In this document: positions 1 through 9,516 of the stretch, piece by piece | How the letters are laid out: each line of letters starts with the position of its first letter | Numbering within the stretch: the first letter of the stretch is position 1 | From: Isoetes taiwanensis | Lineage: Eukaryota > Streptophyta > Lycopodiopsida > Isoetales > Isoetaceae | DNA length: 64,000 nt | Assembly (NCBI GenBank): GCA_021234155.1 | Contig: JAJEKV010000218.1 | Span: 560,001 to 624,000 of the forward strand | Direction: 5' to 3' | Made by a program: the position numbers and the translations under genes | The notes under the pieces: generated by a model | What the model saw: the letters and a program-made list of their open reading frames with translations, nothing else | What the model was told of the DNA's origin: nothing | The model's database searches: none

Positions 1-1533
1 AGCAAGAACATAGTATGGCACATCTTCCTCATTACCGGGGAAGAGCAAAAGAAGCAAAATTATCACCAAACCTGTATCACATCATGTAACTCCTCTACGC
101 CATTTGCAAACATTACAGGTTTCGATTCCAATTTCACCTTCAAAGATGTGCACATGGGACTAGCTTCTTCAATGTCCACTTTCCACGGTGTTGAATAGAC
201 TCACATGCCCGCCATTCAAAGTTTATGCAGTAATCGCAAAAATAAGATAGTGGTCTAACCATCAAGAAGGTTGGGTCCTCAGGACTTATGGAAGATACAC
301 GAGGCCGACTTTGGACACCGGGGAAGGGGTTGCACATCAAATGGCTTTGACTGTCAATCTCAGCCTCCTTCACTTCCCAATACACTCTACTTAATTTGAG
401 ATTTCTTGTTTCTCTAAACAACACGTGCATCATGAGCACCCTTTATTTCAATCCCATGCTCTCTTCTTTGCTCATCGGCCAAGAGTTGCTTGGCCTTGGC
501 AGCCTCTCCATCATGTTCCCCTTCCCATGCCCCGATCGAAGAAATTCCATTGTGTACATTTAATGCCATGTCGACAATGGTACCGTGATATGAAGTAGAA
601 TGATCTTCGGATTTGAACCGAAAGCAAAGACAACCATCCGACCACACGAGATGATACCGCATGTGAGATCCTCCATTCTCTTTCAACCCATCGAAGATGA
701 AGTTGAAATGCATGTTGTACAAAATGTGTGTCATGACTTCTATCATCGAAACATATAAGTGAACAGTCTTACGCAACTTACCATTTACCTTGAAGAGAGT
801 GATGTGTACCAAAATAGTGATCCAGTGCAGATTCCAATGTTCGGGACCGCACTTCTTTGAAGGGCTACAATATGTAATTTTCTGCAAAGTCTACTCACCG
901 ATATCACGTAATCCTCTCTTAGACTACGAATGCTTCTCCTAAATTCCTTGCTCGCCAATGAGCTGCAAAGTTGTGATGCACAAACTTTTTCATGTGATCA
1001 AACATGGCGAGATAGCATGAAAGGAGCATCCGTTTGCTTCTCCACCAATCTTAGTCTTCTAGAAGTGCCCTTCCTTGACTTCTCGTCCATATAACAAGAA
1101 GCCCGGCATTTAACATCATCTTCATTATTACGATCGGGTCTCTTTTTGGACATAAGGGAATCTTTTGCTTACCACATTTTTCACAATCCCCCCTTATGCA
1201 TTTCAGATTGTGCCACTCTTCCCTTTCCTCTTTTTGGCAAACCATTTCTCTCCAAAGAGTGCTAACATTACAAAATGTAAGCTTTTGTGCCTAATGAACC
1301 CCATCATGTGTACCAACAGCACATACATCACAATTGCAACTGCAATTTATGTGAAACTTCAGCCTCATAGAGTTGAAAGCTTTTCTGAAATTCTCTGCTT
1401 GTTCATGCTTGACACAACAACAAGTGTTTCTCTCCTTCAATTTCCTTATGCAACTTGGTTTCAGGTATTCGAACATGCTAATACCAACATCTGCATCTGG
1501 ATTCTCCTCCACAAACTACTCATACAGCTCAGC

Positions 1534-1975
1534 CTGCACATTGCAAAAGAAAATAGGTAAGTTGGAGAAGACTGTGCATTGAATACCTTACATATCCAGT
1601 ACATAAGTAAGAAATACTATGTATACCAGTACATATCAGTTGTACATGTAAAAAGATTTGATTGAATCTATACATATTCAGTACATATGTACAGTAGATT
1701 ATGTATAGTATCAATTTATAGCACATTTAATCCTACATCCTTACACTATGTACATATATATCACATAATATACATGAAATACTTCCAAGAGCAAGTAGAT
1801 GACCCCATAAACCTCATTTACATGTATAATACAGTAAAAAACAGACCGAAAAGGCTACATCAAAGCAAGTAAACTAAGATTAGTAGAGGAGTTCACATAT
1901 GTGCATGAAAATGTACATGAAAACAACAAAGAAACTGAAATGTAATAGTTTCTTTGACAAAAGCTTTAATACCCG
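1534..1975 (-). other. Probable intron of the SDGC pseudogene
   Basis: This AT-rich stretch is full of GTACAT and TATACA words and lacks coding character on either strand. Its minus-strand 3' end is a convincing acceptor (TTTTGCAATGTGCAG at about 1534-1548). The upstream edge is not precise: coding-like sequence (FGLTTPRFYQSTGDV) ends near 1980. The small open frames within it look accidental. Confidence 0.35.
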
Positions 1976-2600
1976 AGGAATGTCAAGATCTTTGGATTGC
2001 CTCGCTTTTTTTCCTCACATCCCCCGTACTTTGGTAAAACCTTGGTGTTGTTAAGCCGAACTGGATGACTTTTAGCTTGGTTTCTTCATCCAAACAATCG
2101 ATCTAGCCTTCCCCGCCTAATGCCCAAATGTTTGAACCAAGAATTGCCATTCTCTTTCTTCTGCTAGCAGATATGAAAGATTTCGGGGATGGCATTTGAG
2201 CATCTTGCAAGCAATTCCCTTTTGCTTCAAATCACCATTTTTCCCCACAACCATTGATAAAACTGAGTGCTTGGCAGCCAATTTATCACCACTATTAGAG
2301 CATTTTACCTCTTCCAATCCATCTTTAAGGTTTTCTAAAATTGCATGCTTGACCACTGCTTGTGAAGGCAACCCAATCACAGGTTCAAAAAGCTCCAATA
2401 GCCTGTGATCTTGCAAGAATCTAGAAGCAAATAAGTACCTTTGATTAGGAGCCAGAGATTCAGCTTCTTTTCTCATAATAGTAACAGCATTTTGCACACT
2501 GGTCCTTATTTTTTTGGTAACATACCTTGAGGATGTACTACCCTTTTCAATTTCGCTATCATGCACAATTTTGAATTCACCAGATGCCATCTGATGTTTG

Positions 2601-2733
2601 CCACATTCAGTTTCAAAATCACCAGATTGCATTTTTCCTGATCGCCACATTCAGTTTCAAAATCACCAGATTGCATGTTTTCCTGATTGCCACATTCAGT
2701 TTCAAAATCACCAGATTGCATGTTTTCTTGATC
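2601..2733 (-). repeat. 45-bp coding tandem repeat, 3 copies
   Basis: Three copies of a 44-45 bp unit start at 2601, 2645 and 2690 (CCACATTCAGTTTCAAAATC on the plus strand). On the minus strand the unit encodes a 15-residue repeat around QSGDFETECG. One unit is one base short, which shifts the frame between copies. The repeat sits at the N-terminal side of the SDGC pseudogene and may have been an acidic linker. Confidence 0.75.
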
Positions 2734-3039
2734 CTGGAAAAAAATTCAAATTGTGTTCTACTTTCTTGGTTCGATCTGGGAATTTTCTTGGAAGGAAATT
2801 TTTCTGGAGGGAATTTTCCTGGAGGAAATTGGAGGGAGGAATTTCCTCTAGGAGTTTCCCATCAACCGTCGGCCTCTACTCGTCATAATTACAAACAAAT
2901 GAGAATTTTGCCCCCTTTTAAATATATAAGACAAAATTTATACATGAAATAAGTACATTTAAAATTCAGCAACCCGTTCAAAAGTTTACATGAATTGCCC
3001 CCTAATGTATGACACCCTAACGTGCTTTTATCCTAGATC
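2734..3039. other. Spacer between two divergent pseudogenes
   Basis: No gene is seen. There is a short imperfect GGAGGGAATTTTCC-type duplication around 2795-2850 and otherwise AT-rich sequence. As the gap between two divergently oriented transposase-like pseudogenes it could have carried promoters, but no clear TATA/initiator pair stands out. Confidence 0.3.
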
Positions 3040-4596
3040 AACTTATTGGATGTGGAGGACCTTGTCTGCAATGGAACCTAATAACTATCTATGTATTATA
3101 CATGACAAGATGGACCAGCAAAAGACTTGTCTTCCACAATTCAAGTACATACCAAAGTAGATTTCAATGATGGGGGCAATCTTGCATGGCCAGTCTCAAA
3201 CCTACTATGGGCATTACAGTTTGGAGTTGTGGAGTGATGGTCCAGATTTTCATATTGGGAGTATCATGAGGTGTTTAAGAAACTATGAGAATGGTTACAA
3301 TGGTCACCTCCAGGACCCTACAACTAGCCAGCCACTACATAGTGCATTGTTGGATGGAAACCCGAATAATATTGAAAAGTTTAGCAAAGCAAGGTTTAGG
3401 AGGCATGGACCTAATGAACATGTTGGAGCTTCAACATCTCGTGCTAAACCTCGGGAACTGCCTAGAAGGTTGCTCTTGCAACTTGATAACTGTGCTGGCC
3501 AAAATAAGAACAGGTGGATGTTTTCTTTCTTATCCTACTTAACAGCTGTGGGCATTTTTGAAAGGGTTAATTTGGGGTTTCTAATGCCCGGACATACTCA
3601 TGAGGATGTGGATGCATTATTTGGAAAATATAGTCATGTTTTGAGACAGCAGACAGTGACCAACTTTCCTAGGCTACTAGAAATATTCCATGGATGCACT
3701 ACTCCATCTCTTATAGGATCTCTCATAGAAGAGGTGCCTGATTGGAAGAGTTTTGTGGAAGGTTATACTGAAGACATGGAAGGCCATTCTAGACCTCTTC
3801 AATTCACTTTTTGGGTGAGAGATGGGATTCCAATCATGCAATGGAAGATGAGACCTTCAGAGGAGAAGTGGAGAGGAGGGGCAGAAATCTGGCATAGAGA
3901 TGCGAATGGCAAGCCTATGATACCTCCAAGTCAACCAAAACCTACTACAGAAGTGAAGCAAGGATTGACCCAGGATGGCATCAATGACTACATCAAGCAT
4001 TGGCAAACTAATTCTGATGACATTAATCGTGCATTGATAGATTACTGGAAGAAGGTGATTAACTTGTTGGATGAGGTAGACACATCCTCAGAAGAATTGA
4101 CTGAAGGGTGGCTCCCTAAAAGCAGGTGGAGGACATTAGCAGGTGCTGAGGAAGATGATGGCACTATTAGTAGCATTTGTTAAGGCCCATGCTCCTCCTA
4201 TCTGACAAACACTATGTTGGTCCTAAGAAAGATAGGCCAAAATATCTAGGCCTAGATGTTTATGAACCAGCAACTGATGTGGAGTGCCACCAATTTGTGG
4301 TAGTAAAACCAGCAGATTAACAGACTTATCCGGTGTGGTTGGGATACACCATCTCAGATATTTGCAAAGAAGAACGTGATGTTAACTTCAATAAGGTGCG
4401 TGTGGAATGGTGGTGTCTAGTGCACCAGTTGACTAATGTCACCGATAAAGAAAGATATTCAGATTGTTGGACAAAGAGGTGGAGGAGAAATCCTAGTAAT
4501 CCTGATCTTTGGCTAGACATTGAAACCGTATTGTACTCGTGGCTCCAAAAACTATTCCAAGTAAAACAGCGAGAGTTACAATACCTCAGGATGTAA
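3040..4596 (+). pseudogene. Decayed transposase-like gene, LDNC-QNKN type (DUF7869-like)
   Basis: The 338-codon frame 3167-4183 contains LLLQLDNCAGQNKNRWMFSF and then GHTHEDVDALFGKYSH, with spacing typical of a DDE/RNase H-like core. It matches the uncharacterised transposase-like family I know as DUF7869. Upstream in the same frame, IIHDKMDQQK (from about 3040) is separated by one TAG at 3158. Downstream, coding continues in another frame (YLGLDVYEPATDVECHQF), with a TAA at 4318, and runs on as VWLGYTISDICKEERD to 4596. It therefore has at least two in-frame stops and one frameshift near 4183, plus a missing N-terminal HTH part. A second, diverged copy lies at 18614-19960, and alignment of the two supports the reading. 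Function as a transposase is inferred. Confidence 0.6.
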
Positions 4597-4989
4597 GGAA
4601 TAAGGTTCTCATATCCTTGGGGATGCTGGTGGAAAAATGAACTATGTAAATATGTTTTCTACATTACTATGTATCAATCACAGTTAATAAAAGTTGTGTG
4701 AATTTATATTAAGGTGTGTGATTGTATGTTAATGTATAGTGACTTTTATCAAGTTACTAAAAAATTGCAATATGAAATTTGTCCCAAAACCAAGACATAA
4801 TCCCAATTTAATTGAATGATGGTTGTAAAGTCAAACATTTTGAGGAATTGGCTAGTAGCTGCTGTCAATGGACCTTGAAAGGTAAATATATTCAGTGAAA
4901 GAAATATACAAGGCTCTAATTAAACATAAAGATTCAAGAGCTACTCTATTATGGAATTGCACTGAGACAGACTTAGCTGCAGTATGTAA
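4597..4989. other. AT-rich gap, nothing recognised
   Basis: This follows the end of the LDNC pseudogene. It is AT-rich with no convincing coding on either strand. The last part (about 4900-4990) could be a degraded upstream extension of the LINE fragment that follows, since KKGW and KNYSANKIKTF lead into it. Confidence 0.3.
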
Positions 4990-5531
4990 AAAAAGGGTGG
5001 AAGAACTATAGTGCAAACAAGATTAAAACTTTCAGTTGGCTTATCATCCACCAAGGATTAGTGACAAATTGGAAAAGATCAAAATTTAATCCATCTATCT
5101 CACAGATGTGCCCGATGGGTTGTGGTGAGGTAGAAACTTCCAACCATGTTTTCCAGTGCAGGATTATAACAGAATTTTGGAATTGGGCTGCTCAGGTCAA
5201 TAAAGGAGCAATAGGAGAAGGCGGACTTATTGAGTTTTTAAACATAGACAATAGATTATTGAGCACTACAAGGTCACTTGGCTGTTGGGCAGTATGGAAA
5301 CATAGAAACAGAGTTGCTATTCAAGATAAAAGTCCTAACCTGATTTGGCTCAAACAAACTTTCCTATCAGAGCTAAATGACACAGCAGTGGCCCATAAAT
5401 CCTTGAAAGGGAAGAATTATGATAAAGGATGGACAGCCTTTGGTAGATTTCAGGGATTTCATGAATTTTTTGTGCTAAGTCTAACTAGTGATGGTGATAT
5501 TTTGCACAGATGCTATGAGGAGGCTGAATAG
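4990..5531 (+). pseudogene. LINE ORF2 C-terminal fragment, RT zinc-binding domain
   Basis: In frame with GTG at 5061, the sequence reads KIKTFSWLIIHQGLVTNW and then CPMGCGEVETSNHVFQC. This is the arrangement of the reverse-transcriptase zinc-binding region (zf-RVT) found after the RT domain of plant non-LTR retrotransposons. The RT and endonuclease domains are absent, so this is a 5'-truncated LINE. The frame runs to a stop at 5531. A separate coding-like frame overlaps its end, and a long poly(A) at 6096 probably marks the 3' end of the same insertion. Confidence 0.6.
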
Positions 5532-5880
5532 GTATGGAGCTTCGGATAGAGGAATGGGAGTTGCTGAGGATTCTTACATTGAAGACTTGAATCTGCCCAG
5601 GATTGAAGAAGAAGACATCTTCATACAGTTAAAACAGAAGATGATCCATGCTTCTGCATTGAAGAAGATTCTCAAAAGACCTGAGGCTTGGAGCCACAAC
5701 AATCTGCGGCCTTTTTTCATGAACCTATACCATAAATGGCAGCAAAAAAGGGAAGCCCATGTTCTTCTGCTGTTGGACTTCACCAATTATCCTGTGGCAA
5801 AACTCGACATGTGGCTAAATATATTTGGCAGAAATAGAGTCTCGGATTTAACCATGCAAGACTTCATTGAAGCACAGTAG
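5488..5880 (+). CDS. Unrecognised frame downstream of the LINE zinc-binding domain
   Basis: This 130-codon frame overlaps the previous one by about 44 bases in another phase. It has coding-like composition: a charged N-terminal half (EDLNLPRIEEEDIFIQL) and a hydrophobic patch VLLLLDFTNYPVAKL. I do not recognise it. It most likely belongs to the tail of the LINE (through frameshift) or to a gene carried along with it. It lies 0.2 kb before the poly(A), as expected for the last coding part of a retroposed transcript. Confidence 0.35.
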   Translation: MMVIFCTDAMRRLNRYGASDRGMGVAEDSYIEDLNLPRIEEEDIFIQLKQKMIHASALKKILKRPEAWSHNNLRPFFMNLYHKWQQKREAHVLLLLDFTNYPVAKLDMWLNIFGRNRVSDLTMQDFIEAQ

Positions 5881-6094
5881 GAGATATTAGAATATATTCA
5901 GCTGATTAAGAGTCGGATCATATGATTTTGCATGGAAAACTATGTAGCAGACTTATATCAGTTTTTGTTTACATTTTTGTTCACACTCCTTTCATGAGGA
6001 ATGTGCATATGGCATTATGCTGAATAGTATACTACTGATAGTATACTTAATGATTATGTAAATCATATTTATGAATATAAAAACACCTTACCTC

Positions 6095-6095
<1 letters not shown>

Positions 6096-6128
<33 letters not shown>
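6096..6128 (+). repeat. Poly(A) tract, likely LINE/retroposon tail
   Basis: An uninterrupted run of about 33 A follows TTATGAATATAAAAACACC. The run on the plus strand agrees with the orientation of the LINE fragment 4990-5531, so it is best read as a retroposition poly(A) tail. No reliable target duplication was found. Confidence 0.6.
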
Positions 6129-6131
<3 letters not shown>

Positions 6132-7329
6132 AGGCCTTCTTCATAACCTAATCTATTCTCCATATCCATCAAGGTACATATGATAATTTTAAGGGTTATT
6201 TTTTGTAGTTGTTGTGTTTCAAATACTTCTAAGGATGCACTGGAGAGCATTTTTTTTATAGGCCTCCCTTTTAATAGATTTGTTTTATCTATAAGGATAA
6301 GCCACATTCTCATTTGCAAAGGTTAAGTTGCGGTATTGCATCATGCAACTATAGTTATAATGTGTTTGTGTCCGTGATTAAATATGGATGCCGATGAATA
6401 AAATTTCACCACAGAAATTGCACTTGGAAAATAAAGACACTTAAATCTTGGCAAAATAATATTGGCCATGATTCGCCTAGATTTCTATAAAAAACATTCA
6501 TGTCTAGAAAACATTCGCCAGCATAACTAATCTTGCAACTCTATTATTCGCCCGACCTTCTAAATTATGCTTAGACAAATTTGGCCTTAAGGGCAACCCT
6601 GATGACTATGTGGTAGGATGTGCCCTTCAGCTTATCATAAATTCATCAATCACAAAAATATCCCAAAAGTTGATGAACTTGTGCCATACTGCAACGGATC
6701 TACAATGAATCAGTACATCATTGATGATTATAAAATAGGAGCTACGCCGATGTGATGTATTTGGGACAATGTCTAAATGAAAACCATCAAAATAAGCAAA
6801 TCTAAAGCAATCGAGATCGGCCATAGAAGCAAGAACTTTACCTCGTCACAATACAAATCCAATCTGGTTGTAGCTTGCACAAACTGTCATGCCAGAGCTT
6901 TGTCAGTAGAAGCAACCATGACCATGAACAAAAACAAACCCTGAATGGCATACACCGGAAGAAAAGTGAATAGAGCTGTCTGAAATGAAGAGAAGAGAGC
7001 ATATGGGGTCTTTGGTGCTATATGATTCGTGTTCTGCAGAAAAGGGAACCAATAGCATACCTGTCTAGCTCTGCGCCTCAGCCTGCTACCGGATGAAGCT
7101 CTACTGCATTGCTTTTACATTTTGAAGCTACAAAAGGAGAATCCACTTTAATCATTCACCATGCTTGCTTCCATGATCACAATCATTCTCGTTATATCTA
7201 TCGTAGTGCCAATTTGAAGAAAAATAACAGGAGACTGGCCTTGACTCACCAAATTGCTATGGACTATGGGTTGAAAGCCTGCAACAGCAGAGGAAAAAGT
7301 AGCATCGCCATAACAAGGCTGGACTTTTT
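6129..7329. other. Anonymous DNA, no gene recognised
   Basis: Nothing supportable was found on either strand. Small open frames near 6047-6319, 6627-6824 and 7109-7363 show no domain, codon bias or splice context. The sequence is moderately AT-rich and single copy within the window. Its right edge enters a minus-strand Helitron-like 5' end. Confidence 0.3.
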
Positions 7330-7380
7330 GCAAACTAATCTGGGCCGTCTGATGTCGTGGTAAAACATTATAATATAGGA
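7330..7380 (-). mobile_element. Helitron-like 5' terminus, minus strand
   Basis: On the minus strand the sequence begins TCCTATATTATAATG at 7380 and continues to GACGGCCCAGATT about 35 bases later. Both pieces recur at other Helitron-like 5' ends (15775 and 20850, plus strand). The base before TC on that strand is A, as expected for insertion between A and T. The matching 3' end, which should lie to the left, was not found. Confidence 0.5.
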
Positions 7381-8039
7381 TTAGATGGTGTAACATAGGA
7401 AATTATACTGACACTCTTCAGAAAGGATATCTACCGCAAAAAAAGATATCTACCGCATAAGTTATTATGCTCTTTTTCTGGAGCTAACTCAATGGGAAGC
7501 TCTATTGGAAGCTTGATTGAAACGTGCAATGTGCTTGATGCAGCTCCAAAGTTTGTTTCAGAAGCAAAATACTTATGCCCACGGGAAAGCCTTCATGCAG
7601 CTCTATCAGGACACCATCAGAGTTATTTTCTTTTCTTGATGGTTGCATTTCACAAAGGATCTCCCAAGTTTATGTATCTAAAGGGATTAAAATAATCAAA
7701 TACCCTAGCTGATGCAAACGAATGGCTCACCATGACGGTTCTCACCATGCAAATAGATTACATGATGATGATTCTAGGTTCTAACATTTTTAATTAGAGT
7801 AGACTCTTTCTGAATTACCCTAAGATGTTTTCAAACCATTCAAATAGCTCACATTCAGATCTATTTATCAAAGAATGAACAACATACAAAGAATGAACTA
7901 AGAAAGTACAGTCATTTGGGTTAATGAAGCAAATGAGGTCTCACCAGATCTGCTCCATCTGTGATGGAAAACGTCGCCATTGCTTCAAGCTCCAGCCTGG
8001 ATTATGCCGAAGTCAGGCCCAAGAGGCCATTTTAGATAA
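7381..8039. other. Anonymous DNA between two Helitron-like ends
   Basis: No gene was recognised. The frame at 7492-7695 shows no family features. A short GATATCTACCGCA duplication occurs at about 7426-7456. If the 8238 terminus belongs to a full element, this stretch would be its interior. Confidence 0.25.
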
Positions 8040-8238
8040 ATCTTACATTTGTTTGAGTTTTGAAGGAGTTCCGGCAGTCTTTGCTATATTCTTTTGGATA
8101 GGGCAATCAAATCTTCACCATCTGATTAACCAATCAAATCTACACCGTCAGACTTAGGTCTGGATCCACAACATCAAATCTCATCCTTTGGATTTAGGGC
8201 TGGGTCCAACACTTACTCTAAAACTTTATAATATAGGA
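8040..8238 (-). mobile_element. Helitron-like 5' terminus, minus strand
   Basis: The minus strand starts TCCTATATTATAAAG at 8238 and reads on through GTAAGTGTTGGACCCAGCCC. This closely matches the 5' end at 20850 on the plus strand. The base before TC is A. The following region has repeated ATCAAATCT(T/A)CACC words, seen as near duplicates around 8107-8150. No 3' hairpin end was found to the left. Confidence 0.55.
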
Positions 8239-8929
8239 TTATGCTTTTTTGCTTAAGTTAATTGTAATGATTCGTAGATAAGTTCATTATGATTTCTTCT
8301 CTGTCTAAGTGTTTAATTAATATTAAGTCTCAGCAACATAATTAAGATATAATTAAGACATAAGATTTGCAAATTATCTGTGGAGTATGATTGGTAATAG
8401 TTGCCCGACATATGCAGGTTAGGGTTTTGAAAAAAATTGTTTCCATGGTCGTCTGCTGGAAAGTCGTGTCGACTGATGTAGGAAGTCCGAGGATGTTGGG
8501 CGGCTGATCGGCCCTCCCATGTGCCTGGGGAGATGGCGCCCATGCCGGACAGCCAGATGGTGCTGCTCCTCGTTTGGATTCTGCTCTGCATATGGCATGC
8601 CAAGAACGGCCCTAAAATTGTGATCGTCCTCTGTTTCTAATGTTGCAGGATAAATACGACACTTCCTTTCTACTGTGGCCCTTGTTTCGGATTTTGTAGG
8701 GCGAGGTTTACACGCTCAACAATTGGTGAGGTTTACAAGCTGTGCTTTAGATTATGCAGCACAAGCTGTGCTTTAGATCATGCACAGGATTTCACGCACT
8801 TCAATGGTAGGTAGGGCTTCAGATATAGAAGAACAGATAGAATGGGGCGGTTGATGTGGAAGCATGCTGAGCCGAGCTGGATGGTTTGGAGGTTCAGAGG
8901 TTCAGAAGCGGATGAACGTCGTCTCCTGT
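8239..8929. other. Anonymous DNA with a short local duplication
   Basis: No gene was recognised. There is a near-tandem duplication of AAGCTGTGCTTTAGAT around 8738-8780. Frames in this stretch are short and lack domain features. Confidence 0.3.
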
Positions 8930-9005
8930 GCTGACTGCAAAAACATTTTCTTTCTTCTTTTACAATGGTGACTGCAAAAACATTTTCTTTCTTCTTTTAC
9001 AATGG
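8930..9005 (+). repeat. 36-bp tandem duplication
   Basis: GACTGCAAAAACATTTTCTT and the following TCTTCTTTTACAATGG appear twice back to back with almost no difference. This is a simple recent tandem duplication and no function is apparent. Confidence 0.75.
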
Positions 9006-9489
9006 TTCGTGAACCTGTATTGGCCATTCCCATACATATTTTTATACGTACATACATATGCTGGGGAGTGCCGAAGTATACAGGGGTGTGATGTGTATAG
9101 GACCTTAGATCTGGCATATTTGTAGGAATATGCCAAAATCCAATGGACCTTAAAAAACAATAAGGAGTGAACATAATTAAGATGAGATTTTTCCATGTCT
9201 TGACAATTTGCTTTTAAAGTTGGTTTTAGAGTTTCGCATTCCCTTTTCTAATGCTTTAGGCTTTTGCTAAATGATGTTTATTACCTTTTCCAAATTTCAT
9301 ATTAGAAGCATGTAGTTATCTTGGGTTTGTGATTTCGCATATCAATTTCAATGGTGAGATTAATATAGACAATTTATAAGGGATGTTTTATAAGGGATGT
9401 AGCTGAAGGAAAGTGCAAAGTTCCAACAATGCAATGTCGTCAAATGCAATGTTTTGAAGGCGTCCCAACATTTGTAGATTCCAAATCAT
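9006..9489. other. Anonymous AT-rich DNA
   Basis: No gene is seen. TTTATAAGGGATGT is duplicated near 9371-9400. The stretch leads directly into a Helitron-like 3' hairpin and may be the distal part of a Helitron whose 5' end I could not identify. Confidence 0.25.
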
Positions 9490-9516
9490 GCCCAGCAATG
9501 CTGGGCACCATGATAG
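9490..9516 (+). mobile_element. Helitron-like 3' terminus
   Basis: A perfect 17-base palindrome GCCCAGCAATGCTGGGC is followed by ACCATGATAG and then T. The layout (hairpin, about ten bases, CTRR-like end, T) is that of a Helitron 3' end, here with ATAG in place of CTAG. The next bases resemble a degenerate 5' end, so this is also a head-to-tail junction. Confidence 0.5.

Larger units (their letters stand above)
140..2733 (-). pseudogene. Decayed transposase-like gene, SDGC type
   Basis: Read right to left, the minus strand holds ordered coding pieces of one broken gene. These are an N-terminal piece with 15-residue repeats and a stretch containing RYLFASRFLQDHRLLELF (2117-2650), then a probable intron. 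A Cys-rich exon follows, with RNTCCCVKHEQ (1291-1512) and CEKCGKQKIPLC (1051-1245). Next comes a piece with RYHLVWSDGC (414-887), where the Asp could belong to a DDE-type core, and a C-terminal piece ending near 140. The exon starting at 1533 follows a good acceptor (pyrimidine tract, TGCAG) and has an early in-frame TAG. Several frame changes separate the pieces, so it is not functional. From memory it resembles a transposon-borne family common in seed-free plants and some animals. The family name is not certain, and transposase function is inferred from the SDGC motif and repetitive context. Confidence 0.5.

Noticed and set aside
4241-6138. ATCTAGGCCT at 4240 and after the poly(A) at 6129 as a target duplication
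   Set aside because: The LDNC pseudogene continues coding past 4250 to 4596, so the LINE was not inserted there. The match is probably chance.
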